Assembly (NCBI GenBank): GCA_036939355.1
Contig: JALLAP010000271.1
Span: 1-14,919 of the forward strand
Direction: 5' to 3'
DNA from: Thalassiosira profunda
Taxonomy: Eukaryota; Bacillariophyta; Thalassiosirophyceae; Thalassiosirales; Thalassiosiraceae
Length of the DNA: 14,919 nt
Shown here: positions 7,763-14,919 of the stretch, piece after piece
How the letters are laid out: each line of letters begins with the position of its first letter
Position numbering within the stretch: position 1 is the stretch's first letter
Notes under the pieces: model-generated
What the model saw: only the letters and a program-made list of their open reading frames with translations
Told to the model about the DNA's origin: nothing
Databases searched by the model: none
Position numbers and translations under genes: made by a program

Positions 7763-8215
7763 TTACAGCTCAATAGCATCCGGGTGAAGGAGAACGCTCC
7801 TGAATGTGAACAATTTGGTTGGATCCGTCCTAGGCACCTCCTTCGTTACTACGCGGAATGTTTCGTACTGAAAGATGGAACCGATGCCCGAACACGCGCA
7901 AGCTCTCCAGATCTCAGGAATACCCAGAGCTCGAGCTTCTGCGTGTGCTTCAAGAGCGCTTGCTCTGATGTTTCGCCGCTCTTCCTGGCTAAAATCACAG
8001 TTAATCATGATGACACATTCTTTGCCAAGGGTGACGATTCCGTCAGTACCGCACTCCCTGATGTCGAGGCCAGGGGCTTCGACTGGTCCGACTGATTTGA
8101 TCCTGGCGCTTCCTATCCAAACTTCAAGGCTGCCAAGTTCCTGTAGTGAGCACGGAAGTCGAATCTCCGCGTCAGAGTCGACGCGCCAGTATCCAGTCAA
8201 CGGATAATGATATCC
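7763..8215 (-). pseudogene. Unrecognised open frame without a start; probable 3' part of the gene at 8197-8510
   Basis: This frame opens just after a TGA at 8216-8218 and runs 150 codons to TAA at 7763-7765. It has no ATG near its beginning; the only Met is internal (VIMINCDF). Composition looks like a true protein: ordered hydrophobics, and motifs such as PCSLQELGSLEVWIGSARIK, CGTDGIVTLGKECVIMINCD, a charged helix (SQEERRNIRASALEAHAEAR) and a Cys pair (RACACSG). It overlaps the last codons of the upstream open frame in a different reading frame. The simplest explanation is one gene with a one-base frame change between 8197 and 8215, either a decayed gene or a base error. An unseen intron is the alternative. 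I recognise no family. Confidence 0.45.
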
Positions 8216-8510
8216 TCAAAGGACTCCTGGATTCCATTGCCTCGCAGATGCCCACGGGCGTACACGGGCTCGCGATTCGGCCCAGTGATCTCGACGTATT
8301 CGAGCGCGTGCTTTTCCTCGCGAAGCGCTTGAACTTCCTCGAGCAACTCGGACAGGACCTTGTCTCTGAGCGTCGCCGCAACGAATGGAGCTGATTTCGT
8401 TGAAGAAGTGCTGCGCTGTGCGATAGTGTACGTATGGTACCTGATACTTCGTACTTACGGCACCCACGACTGACTCTCTCTCTTCCTTCAGCTTGACGCC
8501 TCTCACACAT
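8197..8510 (-). CDS. Short coiled-coil protein, unrecognised; probable 5' part of a frame-broken gene
   Basis: I propose exon 1 at 8510-8459 (ATG at 8510) and exon 2 at 8390-8197, with a 68-nt intron (donor GTAAGT, acceptor AAATCAG), giving 81 aa ending at TGA. An alternative acceptor at 8416 (GCACAG, 43-nt intron) joins a different frame of exon 1 that has no ATG. Exon 2 encodes a heptad-like helix (LRDKVLSELLEEVQALREEK) and then a strand-turn stretch (EYVEITGPNREPVYARGHL). The frame then stops while a different frame continues with protein-like sequence. I do not recognise the family. A coiled-coil then an EITGP...PVYARG stretch that stops abruptly suggests the original protein was longer. 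The ATG lies 222 bp from that of the divergent coiled-coil gene. Confidence 0.4.
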
Positions 8511-8731
8511 CTTCGATCTTCGATCTTCAGCTTCGATCGATACCCGGTAAGTCCGTCGGCGGATCGATTCGTCGGGCTGGTCTGGCGAGGGCGGATGGCG
8601 CTGAAATCATTGGCGTCGTCTGAGTCCCCAGTCGTGTGTTTCAGAGAGGCCGCTCTCTTTTGCGCACAAGATGTGCACCTGATTGTGCCGAGTGGTCGCT
8701 CAAGCCTCCTTTCATATCCAGGTACTCGAAA
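8511..8731. promoter_or_regulatory. Shared upstream region with a 7-bp repeat and possible 5'UTR intron
   Basis: About 220 bp separate divergent starts. CTTCGAT occurs at 8511-8517, 8518-8524 and 8531-8537. On the plus strand, donor CCG|GTAAGT at 8547 and acceptor TTTCATATCCAG ending at 8721 would form a 175-nt intron just upstream of the ATG at 8732, so the coiled-coil gene may have a spliced 5' leader. Confidence 0.35.
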
Positions 8732-9160
8732 ATGAATTGGGTCAGCGCTTCAGCCACCGCTGCGGCTGCCGCTTTGTATGCGATTGCGCAGCTAAGGGCC
8801 GAGAACATTGCACTCAAAGAAGAGCTCGCCGAGACCAATTCGAAGCGTGCGAGGGATACGGCAAGCTCTGCGGCTGTCGAACGCGAAGACAAGGCGACTG
8901 TGGCGAGGCTGAAGACCGAGAACAATGCGCTCAAGGAAAAGCTCACTGTGGCCAACGACAAGCTCTCAGATCTGGTAGCCGACCTTCCCATGCAGATGCA
9001 GGACGCGAATATGCGGATGCGGGACATGATTGACCGGATGAGGACCCGGAAGCGAGAGGTCCTCGCAGCGCCGAACCGAGAACCCGACTCTGGAGATGGC
9101 AAACGCGTGTCCTTGGAGGATGCGGAAGATGCCGCCAGGGATGCTGATTCGGAGACCTAG
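8732..9160 (+). CDS. Coiled-coil protein of unknown function
   Basis: This is a 142-aa protein. I chose the ATG at 8732 because it sits in an A-rich context (CTCGAAAATG) and starts an Ala-rich helix (MNWVSASATAAAAALYAIAQ); the frame is open upstream but that part is not protein-like. Two similar coiled-coil segments follow: AQLRAENIALKEELAE (19-34) and ARLKTENNALKEKLTV (55-70), an internal repeat with about 36-residue spacing. Then come a Met-rich amphipathic helix (LPMQMQDANMRMRDMIDRM), a basic stretch and an acidic C-terminus (EDAEDAARDADSET). No catalytic motif is visible. It is probably a dimerising or scaffold-type protein, perhaps a lineage-specific family member. Its end is convergent with the DUF760 gene, 214 bp away. 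Confidence 0.55.
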   Translation: MNWVSASATAAAAALYAIAQLRAENIALKEELAETNSKRARDTASSAAVEREDKATVARLKTENNALKEKLTVANDKLSDLVADLPMQMQDANMRMRDMIDRMRTRKREVLAAPNREPDSGDGKRVSLEDAEDAARDADSET

Positions 9161-9374
9161 CTTGTGCCCCCAAAACATCTTTGCTGACGTTGTGTGGCGA
9201 CATCACGAGGACAAAGCTCGCCAGGCGATTGCTGATTTCATCGGCACCACCAGCAGAAGAAAAGAAGCAAGAGCAAAGAGATTTTCGTTTTGGCCAATCG
9301 CCCCGGGAAGTTAGTAGTCCAAGAAGTGGGCGGGGAAGGCACAACATACATTAGTGCCTCATTGTTGCCGTCTC

Positions 9375-10993
9375 TCACTCCAACGCCCCCGGGCCAAAAT
9401 TCACACCGCTGTCGCTCCCCTCCTGGCCATCATCGCCCGCTGCACTCCCACCATCTCCGAGCATGTTCGTCATCGACGCCCGGAACTCCTCTCGGACCTC
9501 CAACTCCCGCAAATTGAACCCCACGACCAGCTGCCACATGCACAGCTGCGCCAGCGCCTCGCCGCTCTGCTCCGTCACCGTGTCCGGCCCAATCTTGTTC
9601 ACGTTGCCCTCCGTCCCGGCCGCGGCTCCCAATCCCTGTTCTTCTTCCTCGTCCTCGCCAATCCCCGCGAGCACGGCCGTGACCAGCCCCTTCATCGCCT
9701 CCAGTACCTCCGGGCTCATCGTCCCTGTCAATTGCTGCAACTCCTGCTGCGGGAGGGTGCGTATGTACATGAGCAGGTCCTTTCGTATCTCCTCCTCTTT
9801 TGCCTGTTTGGTGGCGTCGAGCTCGTCGCGCAATCGTGACACCTCGCCGCGGAGCTCGGACATGTACGCCTGCGCGTCCACTTCCACCTCCAATCCGGGC
9901 GAGGAGGCCGAGGACGTTGCCTTCGTTTCTGCCTCGCCGTCCTTTGTTGCATCGTCGCTCTCTTCGCTGCTTTCATTGCTTTTGGTGTCAGAAGCACTGC
10001 CACCTCCACCGTATCGGACCTTGATCTTCCCCTTCAACTTCCCCTCGCTCAGCGCCCTTCCATCTATTTCCCTATTTTCCGCCACCCCGCCCGGCAACAT
10101 TCGATCGCTCCGCCCCAAGCTCTGGCTCAGGCTCAATCGGTACTCCGCACTGCAATAGCGGCGTTGTTTTTAGTGCAAATCGATGAAGTAGCAATGAACG
10201 GAAATGCATGCATCTCAACTCACTTCTTGAACATGTACCCCGTCATCTGCAATTGGAACATCAAGCTCGCCAACCGTTCCCCCGTCGCGACCGTCTTCGT
10301 CTCGAAGGCCATCTGGGGCAATCCCCCGATCAATCCCAGCACGGTCGTGCGGACGGCGTCCTGCACCCGCGGCGAGGCGGAGGCGGTGAACCGCGCGATG
10401 AGGTCCGACGGCGCCAATCGCGACACCACGTGGAGGTAGGGGTTAGATTTGGGGCGGGACAGGGACGATCCCGGGTCGGGCGCGGAGGCGGCGTCGATGG
10501 CCCCGTCCGTTGCGGTGGATTGGGTGGCGTTTTGCAATGGTCCGAACCGGCTTCCATTTTTGGCCGACGTGACGTTCTGTCCATTGGCTCTGGCGTCGCC
10601 GTCGGCGTTCATGGCCCCGTAGCTGATGGGCAATCGTCCCTCGGCGAACTGCTCGCGGACGCGGCGGAGGTTTTCCGTGTCTCGTTGGTTCATCCAGTTG
10701 TTGAGCGGGTTGTCGTCGTCGCTTCCTCCCAAATTGTCGCCGTCGTCGGGGGGCAGGTTGCCCCCGCCGACCGAGGACATGCGCAAGGTGGATTGATATG
10801 GTGCTCTGGATCTAGGATTGCAAGAGGGTCTGCAGTCGCTGCCCACGAAGGCGAGCGGGGCGGAGAACGCTCCCGCGTGCGCACGGTGCATGACTGATGA
10901 CGCGAGGAGGGCAGCGGCCATCGCAGCCGCGACGGCCGGCAGCGGCGGCATCGGGCCGCCGCTCGGCCGGCGCCGTCGTCGAACCGTCGTCAT
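9375..10993 (-). CDS. Plastid-targeted protein with two DUF760 repeats
   Basis: Exon 1 is 10993-10224 and exon 2 is 10149-9375, giving 514 aa. The intron is 74 nt (donor GTGAGT, acceptor TATTGCAG), and the joint reads MTGYMFK-NAEYRLSLSQSL. Residues 1-42 form a signal peptide (basic start, hydrophobic 19-35) ending AHAGA before FSAPLAF. This resembles the diatom ASAFAP motif with Phe at +1, so ER-routed import into a secondary plastid is likely. The first DUF760 repeat is at about 183-270: NPYLHVVSRLAPSDLIARF, then SPRVQDAVRTTVLGLIGGLP, then LASLMFQLQMTGYMF. The second is at about 379-478: LLMYIRTLPQQELQQL, then SPEVLEAMKGLVTAVLAGIG, then EALAQLCMWQLVVGFNLRELE. They are joined by an acidic linker and a coiled coil. 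DUF760 proteins occur in cyanobacteria, plants and algae; their biochemical role is not settled. The gene is divergent from PEPC. Confidence 0.85.
10150..10223 (-). other. Intron of the DUF760 gene
   Basis: This 74-nt GT-AG intron is phase 2 and splits the Asn codon of the conserved MTGYMF-x-N block. Splicing restores the full repeat. Confidence 0.85.
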
Positions 10994-11425
10994 CTCGGGC
11001 GCCTCGTCGTCCCTCTCTCAGTGCTGGGCGGATGGGAGAGCAAGGGGAGGCTCCACCAGGAAGTGAGAGGCCTCCATCCTCTTCCGGTCAGGCGGGGAAG
11101 ATTATGGGGTCACGAATTTGTTCTCGTATCGCTTATCCCCCGTGCTAAAAGTTTGAGGAGACGAGTAAGGTATCAACCCATTGCAATTCCCCTTTGAAAG
11201 AAACTGGTGAACCGAAATCCGAAATCCCGCCCAACCCCAACTTCCGCCGAGCTTCCGCCACAAACATCGAGGTGCCCCTCCGCTCGAGGAAGATCGATGC
11301 GTGCATCGGCGGCCGGCGGCAGTAGCACAAAGAGGCGGATCCTTGCACATCGGCTCACAAATCTTTCAGTCGGGCTGGCGATAGCGATAGGAGGCCTTTG
11401 AGCGCCCCGCAGGATACCACGAGAC
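10994..11425. promoter_or_regulatory. Shared upstream region, DUF760 / PEPC
   Basis: About 430 bp separate the divergent start codons of the plastid DUF760 protein and PEPC. I see no TATA box or strong palindrome. Open frames here are non-coding in character. Confidence 0.4.
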
Positions 11426-14400
11426 ATGCTCGCCGCCTCCCGCCGCGCCTCCGCGGCGGCCGCCCGCCGCGCCGCCGTCGGGGCGGGTCGTCGCCTCGCT
11501 CCATCGCCATCGACGCTCTCCTTCGCTCCGTCGACCACTCTCTATGACGGATGCAGTGGAGTGGCGCCCCACCACAATCTGCAACGGGCCCATCTCTCGT
11601 CCCTCATGGAGCCCACCCTCTTCCCGGCCCTCGACGCCTCTGCTGCAATCGATTCCACCGATGCCAGCGAGGCCCTCAAAGATGATAGGATGCTCCGCTC
11701 GGACGTCCGCACCATGGGCGCCTTATTGGGGGACGCCATCGCCTTGCACCACGGAAAGGACGTGCTCGCGCAAGTCGAGCAGATGCGGAACCTGGCCAAG
11801 GAGAGCCGCTCCGGACCGAATGCCGGCAAGGAGGAGCGATTGCAGCCCATGGTGGACTTTGTGGAACAGCTCTCCGCCAAGGAGTTGGGGGTGATCGCCC
11901 GAGCCTTTGCCCACTTCTTGGGGATTGCCAACGCGGCCGAGTCTCACCAGCGGTGCCGCCGCCTCAAGGCCGACTTGGAGGCGGAGGGGGCCGAGGGACG
12001 CCTGGGGGCGCTCCACGAGACCAAGCGCAACTCCACCGCGGGCGTGCTGTCTGGATTTCTAGAGGGAGACGGCAAGGTGTCCAAGGACGAGCTGTACAAG
12101 AGCTTGACGAGCCAGACGGTGGAGTTGGTATTGACGGCCCACCCGACGCAGGTGAACCGGAGGACGCTGTTGGAGAAGCACGGGCGGGTGCAGCAGATTC
12201 TGAACGATGCCGATGCCCTTCGGGAGACCGGGACGCCGTACCAGAAGGGACTGCTCGACGACGCGTTGCGCAGGGAGATTGCCAGCATCTGGCAGACGGA
12301 CGAGGTGTCTAGGGTCAAGCCGTCGCCGCAATCGGAAGCCGAGCGGGGCACGTTGGTGCTCGAGACGGTATTGTGGGAGGTCCTGCCCAGCTTCCTTCGC
12401 AAGCTCGATGCCACCATGAAGGCCTCAATGGGCCCGGAGTACGGCCTGCCCCTCGCCGCCGCCCCCTTCAAGTTCGCGAGCTGGATGGGCGGTGACCGCG
12501 ACGGCAATCCCAATGTTACCGCGGACGTCACCCGCGAGGTGTGCACGACCAATAGGATCAAGGCAGCGCAGTTGTTGGAAAAGGACGTGCGGGAATTGAT
12601 GAGCCTCATTTCCGGGAATCCGCCGCAGCGCAACATCGAAAGCGAGGCGATGGACAAGGTGCGCGCGCGGGCGGGGCCGGAGAGTGGGGCGCCGTTCCGG
12701 GGATACCTGAATCCCGTGGCGACCAAGTTGGCGACCACGGCGGCATGGGGACGGCAGGAGTTGGACCGCCTGCGGAAGAAGCGCGATCCGGACTACGCGG
12801 AGGCGGCGCCGTCGGGGGCGACCGTTCTGCCGGAGGAGTGCTATCTGAGCAAGGACGCGCTCATGGAGGAGCTGCTGACGGTGCACCAGTCGCTCTGCGA
12901 CACGGGCAACGCGGTTGTTGCGGATGGGCGCCTCGCCGACATTATTCGCAAGGTGTCGGCCTTTGGACTCACCTTGGTGCCCCTCGACGTCCGCCAGGAG
13001 AGCGATAGGCACGCCGAAGCGTTGGATTGCATCACGCGCTACCTCGGCCTCGGGAGTTATTTGCAGTGGGACGAGGGGGCGCGGGTCAACTGGATCACTC
13101 AGCAATTGCAGGGCAATCGCCCCCTGCTTCGTGCCGGAGCGTGGAACGACGACGAATTCTTCACCCCCACCGCGAAAGACACCCTCGAGACGTTTGCGAT
13201 GATCGCCGAGCAGCACGAAGACAGCTTGGGGGCGTACGTGATCAGTCAGTGCACGAGCGCGAGCGACATCATGGCTGTGCTGCTGCTCCAGCGGGACGCG
13301 GGGGTGAAGCGGCCATTGCGTGTGGTCCCTCTCTTCGAGACGCTGGACGATCTCAACGGCGCGTCGTCCACGATGGACCAGCTGTTCAGTATTCCGGCGT
13401 ACGTGGGCAGCCTCGAGGGACGGAAGCAGGAGGTGATGGTGGGCTACTCGGACTCTGCGAAGGATGCGGGACGGCTGGCCGCGAGCTGGGCCCAGTACGA
13501 AACGCAGGTGGAGCTGTCGAAGGTGGCGGCCAAGCACTCGGTCGACCTCGTCTACTTCCACGGCAAGGGCGGCACCGTCGGCCGCGGCGGCAATCCCAAC
13601 ACGTTCGAGGGCATCGTGTCGCACGCCCCGGGCACCATCAACGGCCAGTTCAGGGTGACGGAGCAGGGCGAGATGATTAATCAGAACTTCGGGTACTCGG
13701 ACCGCGCGGAGCGGACGCTGGATCTGTACACGGCCGCAGTGCTGGCCGAGCAGCACACCGACCGGCCTTTGCCCACCGAGGAATGGAAGGGAATGATGGA
13801 CAAGCTGTCCCAGATCAGCTGCGACGCCTACCGGCGCATCGTCCGCGGCGACGAGCGCTTCGTCCCCTACTTCCGCGCGGCCACGCCCGAGCTGGAATTG
13901 TCGAACCTGAACATCGGCTCCCGCCCCGCCAAGCGGAAGGCCACCGGCGGCGTCGAGAGTTTGCGCGCCATCCCGTGGATCTTCGCGTGGACGCAAACGC
14001 GGCTCAACCTTCCCACGTGGCTGGGCGTGGGCGAGGCTATCAACGAGGTGCTCGCGAGCGAGGACGGCGCGACGCTGCGGAAGATGTACAAGGAGTGGGG
14101 CACGTTCCGCACGACCATCGATTTGGTCGAGATGATTTTGTCGAAGAGCGACCCGAGCATCGCCCGCCACTATGAGAACGTGCTCGTGACGGATCCCAAG
14201 GCCGTGGAGCTCGGGGCCGAGATCCGCGGCATCCACGAGGGCACGGAGAAGGCGGTGCTGGACCTCGCGGAGCACAAAACCCTCGCCGAGGAAGATCGAT
14301 TGCTGCTGCGACTGATGGAGGTGCGGAACCCTTACGTCGACTGCCTCAACGTGCTCCAGGCCGAGACCTTAAAGCGGCTGCGCGAGAGCGGAGAGGGCGG

Positions 14401-14479
14401 TCCGGAGGAGGAGGTGCTGAAGGATGCGTTGCTGACGACGATTACGGGCGTGGCGAACGGCATGGGAAATACTGGATAG
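11426..14479 (+). CDS. PEPC: Phosphoenolpyruvate carboxylase, probably mitochondrial
   Basis: This is a 1017-aa intronless gene. It converts phosphoenolpyruvate and bicarbonate to oxaloacetate and phosphate (EC 4.1.1.31), feeding the TCA cycle and amino acid synthesis. Family motifs are complete: VELVLTAHPTQ with catalytic His239; SWMGGDRDGNPNVT (353-365); LVPLDVRQES (517-526); VVPLFETLDDLNGA (633-646); VMVGYSDSAKDAGRLAASW (670-688); the mobile loop FHGKGGTVGRGGNP (711-724); LRAIPWIFAWTQTRLNLP (846-863); and the C-terminal MGNTG, whose Asn corresponds to an aspartate-binding site in bacterial enzymes. Residues 1-40 are Arg/Ala/Ser-rich without acidic residues, fitting a mitochondrial presequence; no signal peptide or ASAFAP motif is present. 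The plant-type N-terminal phosphorylation motif (SIDAQLR) is absent. The first Arg of the FHGRGG motif is Lys here. The ATG at 11426 is chosen because it provides the presequence. The core resembles PEPCs of bacteria and algae rather than land-plant C4 forms. Confidence 0.97.
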   Translation: MLAASRRASAAAARRAAVGAGRRLAPSPSTLSFAPSTTLYDGCSGVAPHHNLQRAHLSSLMEPTLFPALDASAAIDSTDASEALKDDRMLRSDVRTMGALLGDAIALHHGKDVLAQVEQMRNLAKESRSGPNAGKEERLQPMVDFVEQLSAKELGVIARAFAHFLGIANAAESHQRCRRLKADLEAEGAEGRLGALHETKRNSTAGVLSGFLEGDGKVSKDELYKSLTSQTVELVLTAHPTQVNRRTLLEKHGRVQQILNDADALRETGTPYQKGLLDDALRREIASIWQTDEVSRVKPSPQSEAERGTLVLETVLWEVLPSFLRKLDATMKASMGPEYGLPLAAAPFKFASWMGGDRDGNPNVTADVTREVCTTNRIKAAQLLEKDVRELMSLISGNPPQRNIESEAMDKVRARAGPESGAPFRGYLNPVATKLATTAAWGRQELDRLRKKRDPDYAEAAPSGATVLPEECYLSKDALMEELLTVHQSLCDTGNAVVADGRLADIIRKVSAFGLTLVPLDVRQESDRHAEALDCITRYLGLGSYLQWDEGARVNWITQQLQGNRPLLRAGAWNDDEFFTPTAKDTLETFAMIAEQHEDSLGAYVISQCTSASDIMAVLLLQRDAGVKRPLRVVPLFETLDDLNGASSTMDQLFSIPAYVGSLEGRKQEVMVGYSDSAKDAGRLAASWAQYETQVELSKVAAKHSVDLVYFHGKGGTVGRGGNPNTFEGIVSHAPGTINGQFRVTEQGEMINQNFGYSDRAERTLDLYTAAVLAEQHTDRPLPTEEWKGMMDKLSQISCDAYRRIVRGDERFVPYFRAATPELELSNLNIGSRPAKRKATGGVESLRAIPWIFAWTQTRLNLPTWLGVGEAINEVLASEDGATLRKMYKEWGTFRTTIDLVEMILSKSDPSIARHYENVLVTDPKAVELGAEIRGIHEGTEKAVLDLAEHKTLAEEDRLLLRLMEVRNPYVDCLNVLQAETLKRLRESGEGGPEEEVLKDALLTTITGVANGMGNTG

Positions 14480-14701
14480 AGATTGTGGCTGCGTTGTTCA
14501 GCTTTGTGTTCTGTTTCTTCGTTGGAGGTAGCACAGTGCCTGCTGTAAAGCGTTTAGGTTGTGCAAGCATACGATAGAGCTCATTTTTTCAGTGCATCGC
14601 AACGTGCCACTGATCTCAAAAAAGTCTTGTCTACAATGTATTTACATCTCTATCGTCTGGTTGAATGGCTGCCCCTCTATGGCGCCAAAATGCACCGGTA
14701 T
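14480..14701. other. Short intergenic region between convergent genes
   Basis: About 220 bp of AT-richer sequence lie between the PEPC stop and the stop of the next gene on the minus strand; both 3' ends must fit here. No other feature is visible. Confidence 0.6.
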
Positions 14702-14919
14702 TCACATCGACCGGATCTTCGAAATGAGGTCGATCACCTCGTGCGACGTGACGGGCGTTAAATCGCCGCCGGTACTTCTGCCATTTCTCGCGTTCTGCTG
14801 CATCAGAGACTCTATCTTGGGAAGCGACGCGCGGTGCTCGGCGCCGATGTTGGACAACAGTCGAAGGATGTCCCGGGCCGACGGTTGGGGTATTTGTTCT
14901 TCGATGGCCACGGCCACGA
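14702..14919 (-). CDS. C-terminal end of an unidentified protein (partial at window edge)
   Basis: The open frame enters from the right edge and ends at TGA (14702-14704), giving about 72 codons. There is no ATG in the visible part, so this is a 3' end. The sequence is helix-rich with a Pro-flanked start (EEQIPQPSARDILRLLSNIG), a polar Gln/Asn/Arg middle (ESLMQQNARNGRSTGGD) and a final helix (SHEVIDLISKIRSM). I cannot assign a family. Confidence 0.6.
   Translation of the reverse strand, partial: VAVAIEEQIPQPSARDILRLLSNIGAEHRASLPKIESLMQQNARNGRSTGGDLTPVTSHEVIDLISKIRSM

Noticed and set aside
7742..8207. Plus-strand frames of 110-117 codons
   Set aside because: The minus-strand frame over the same bases has the more protein-like order of hydrophobic and charged residues. 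I cannot fully exclude the plus strand.
9463..10158. 231-codon plus-strand Ser/Pro-rich frame
   Set aside because: It is antisense to the DUF760 gene and has a composition typical of a shadow frame.
12425..14275. 616-codon open frame antisense to PEPC
   Set aside because: PEPC motifs on the plus strand are complete; the antisense frame is a by-product of GC-rich codon use, full of Arg/His/Leu and without a recognisable domain.
1..14919. CRISPR array, prokaryotic operon or defence island
   Set aside because: No regularly spaced identical repeats, no ribosome binding sites; introns and eukaryotic gene families show this is nuclear DNA.

Overview
The window looks like ordinary nuclear DNA of a eukaryotic alga, most likely a diatom, and probably a centric one (inference). 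There are short GT-AG introns (about 70-130 nt), no operons or ribosome binding sites, GC-rich coding sequence, and clear eukaryotic proteins: COQ10, GPATCH1 and a candidate Mediator MED8. A signal peptide plus an AGA/FSAP cleavage motif resembles the ASAFAP motif used for import into diatom-type secondary plastids.

Layout from left to right. A secreted Cys-rich protein gene (minus strand, 3 exons, running off the left edge) is head-to-head with a mitochondrial COQ10-like START protein (plus). Then comes about 630 bp without a gene, holding a 20-bp-period minisatellite. Next is a start-less open frame with a piggyBac-transposase-type Cys/His zinc finger (minus) behind an acidic/basic low-complexity protein (minus), followed by GPATCH1 (minus, 912 aa). 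GPATCH1 is head-to-head with a small two-exon gene that I read as MED8 (plus). Then two unrecognised minus-strand open frames meet in an overlap with a frame change, probably one gene broken by a frameshift, head-to-head with a coiled-coil protein (plus). A two-exon plastid protein with two DUF760 repeats (minus) is head-to-head with a 1017-aa phosphoenolpyruvate carboxylase (plus) that has a mitochondrial-type presequence. The 3' end of an unidentified minus-strand gene enters from the right edge.

Four pairs of genes are divergent and share upstream regions of about 220-450 bp. The genes do not form one pathway. The metabolic genes (COQ10 for ubiquinone function, mitochondrial PEPC for anaplerosis, a plastid DUF760 protein) and the nuclear genes (GPATCH1 in splicing, MED8 in transcription) are housekeeping. 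The lineage-specific parts are the secreted Cys-rich gene, the 2380-3342 segment and the 7760-9160 segment. I found no RNA gene, CRISPR array, complete transposon or gene cluster suggesting a new system.
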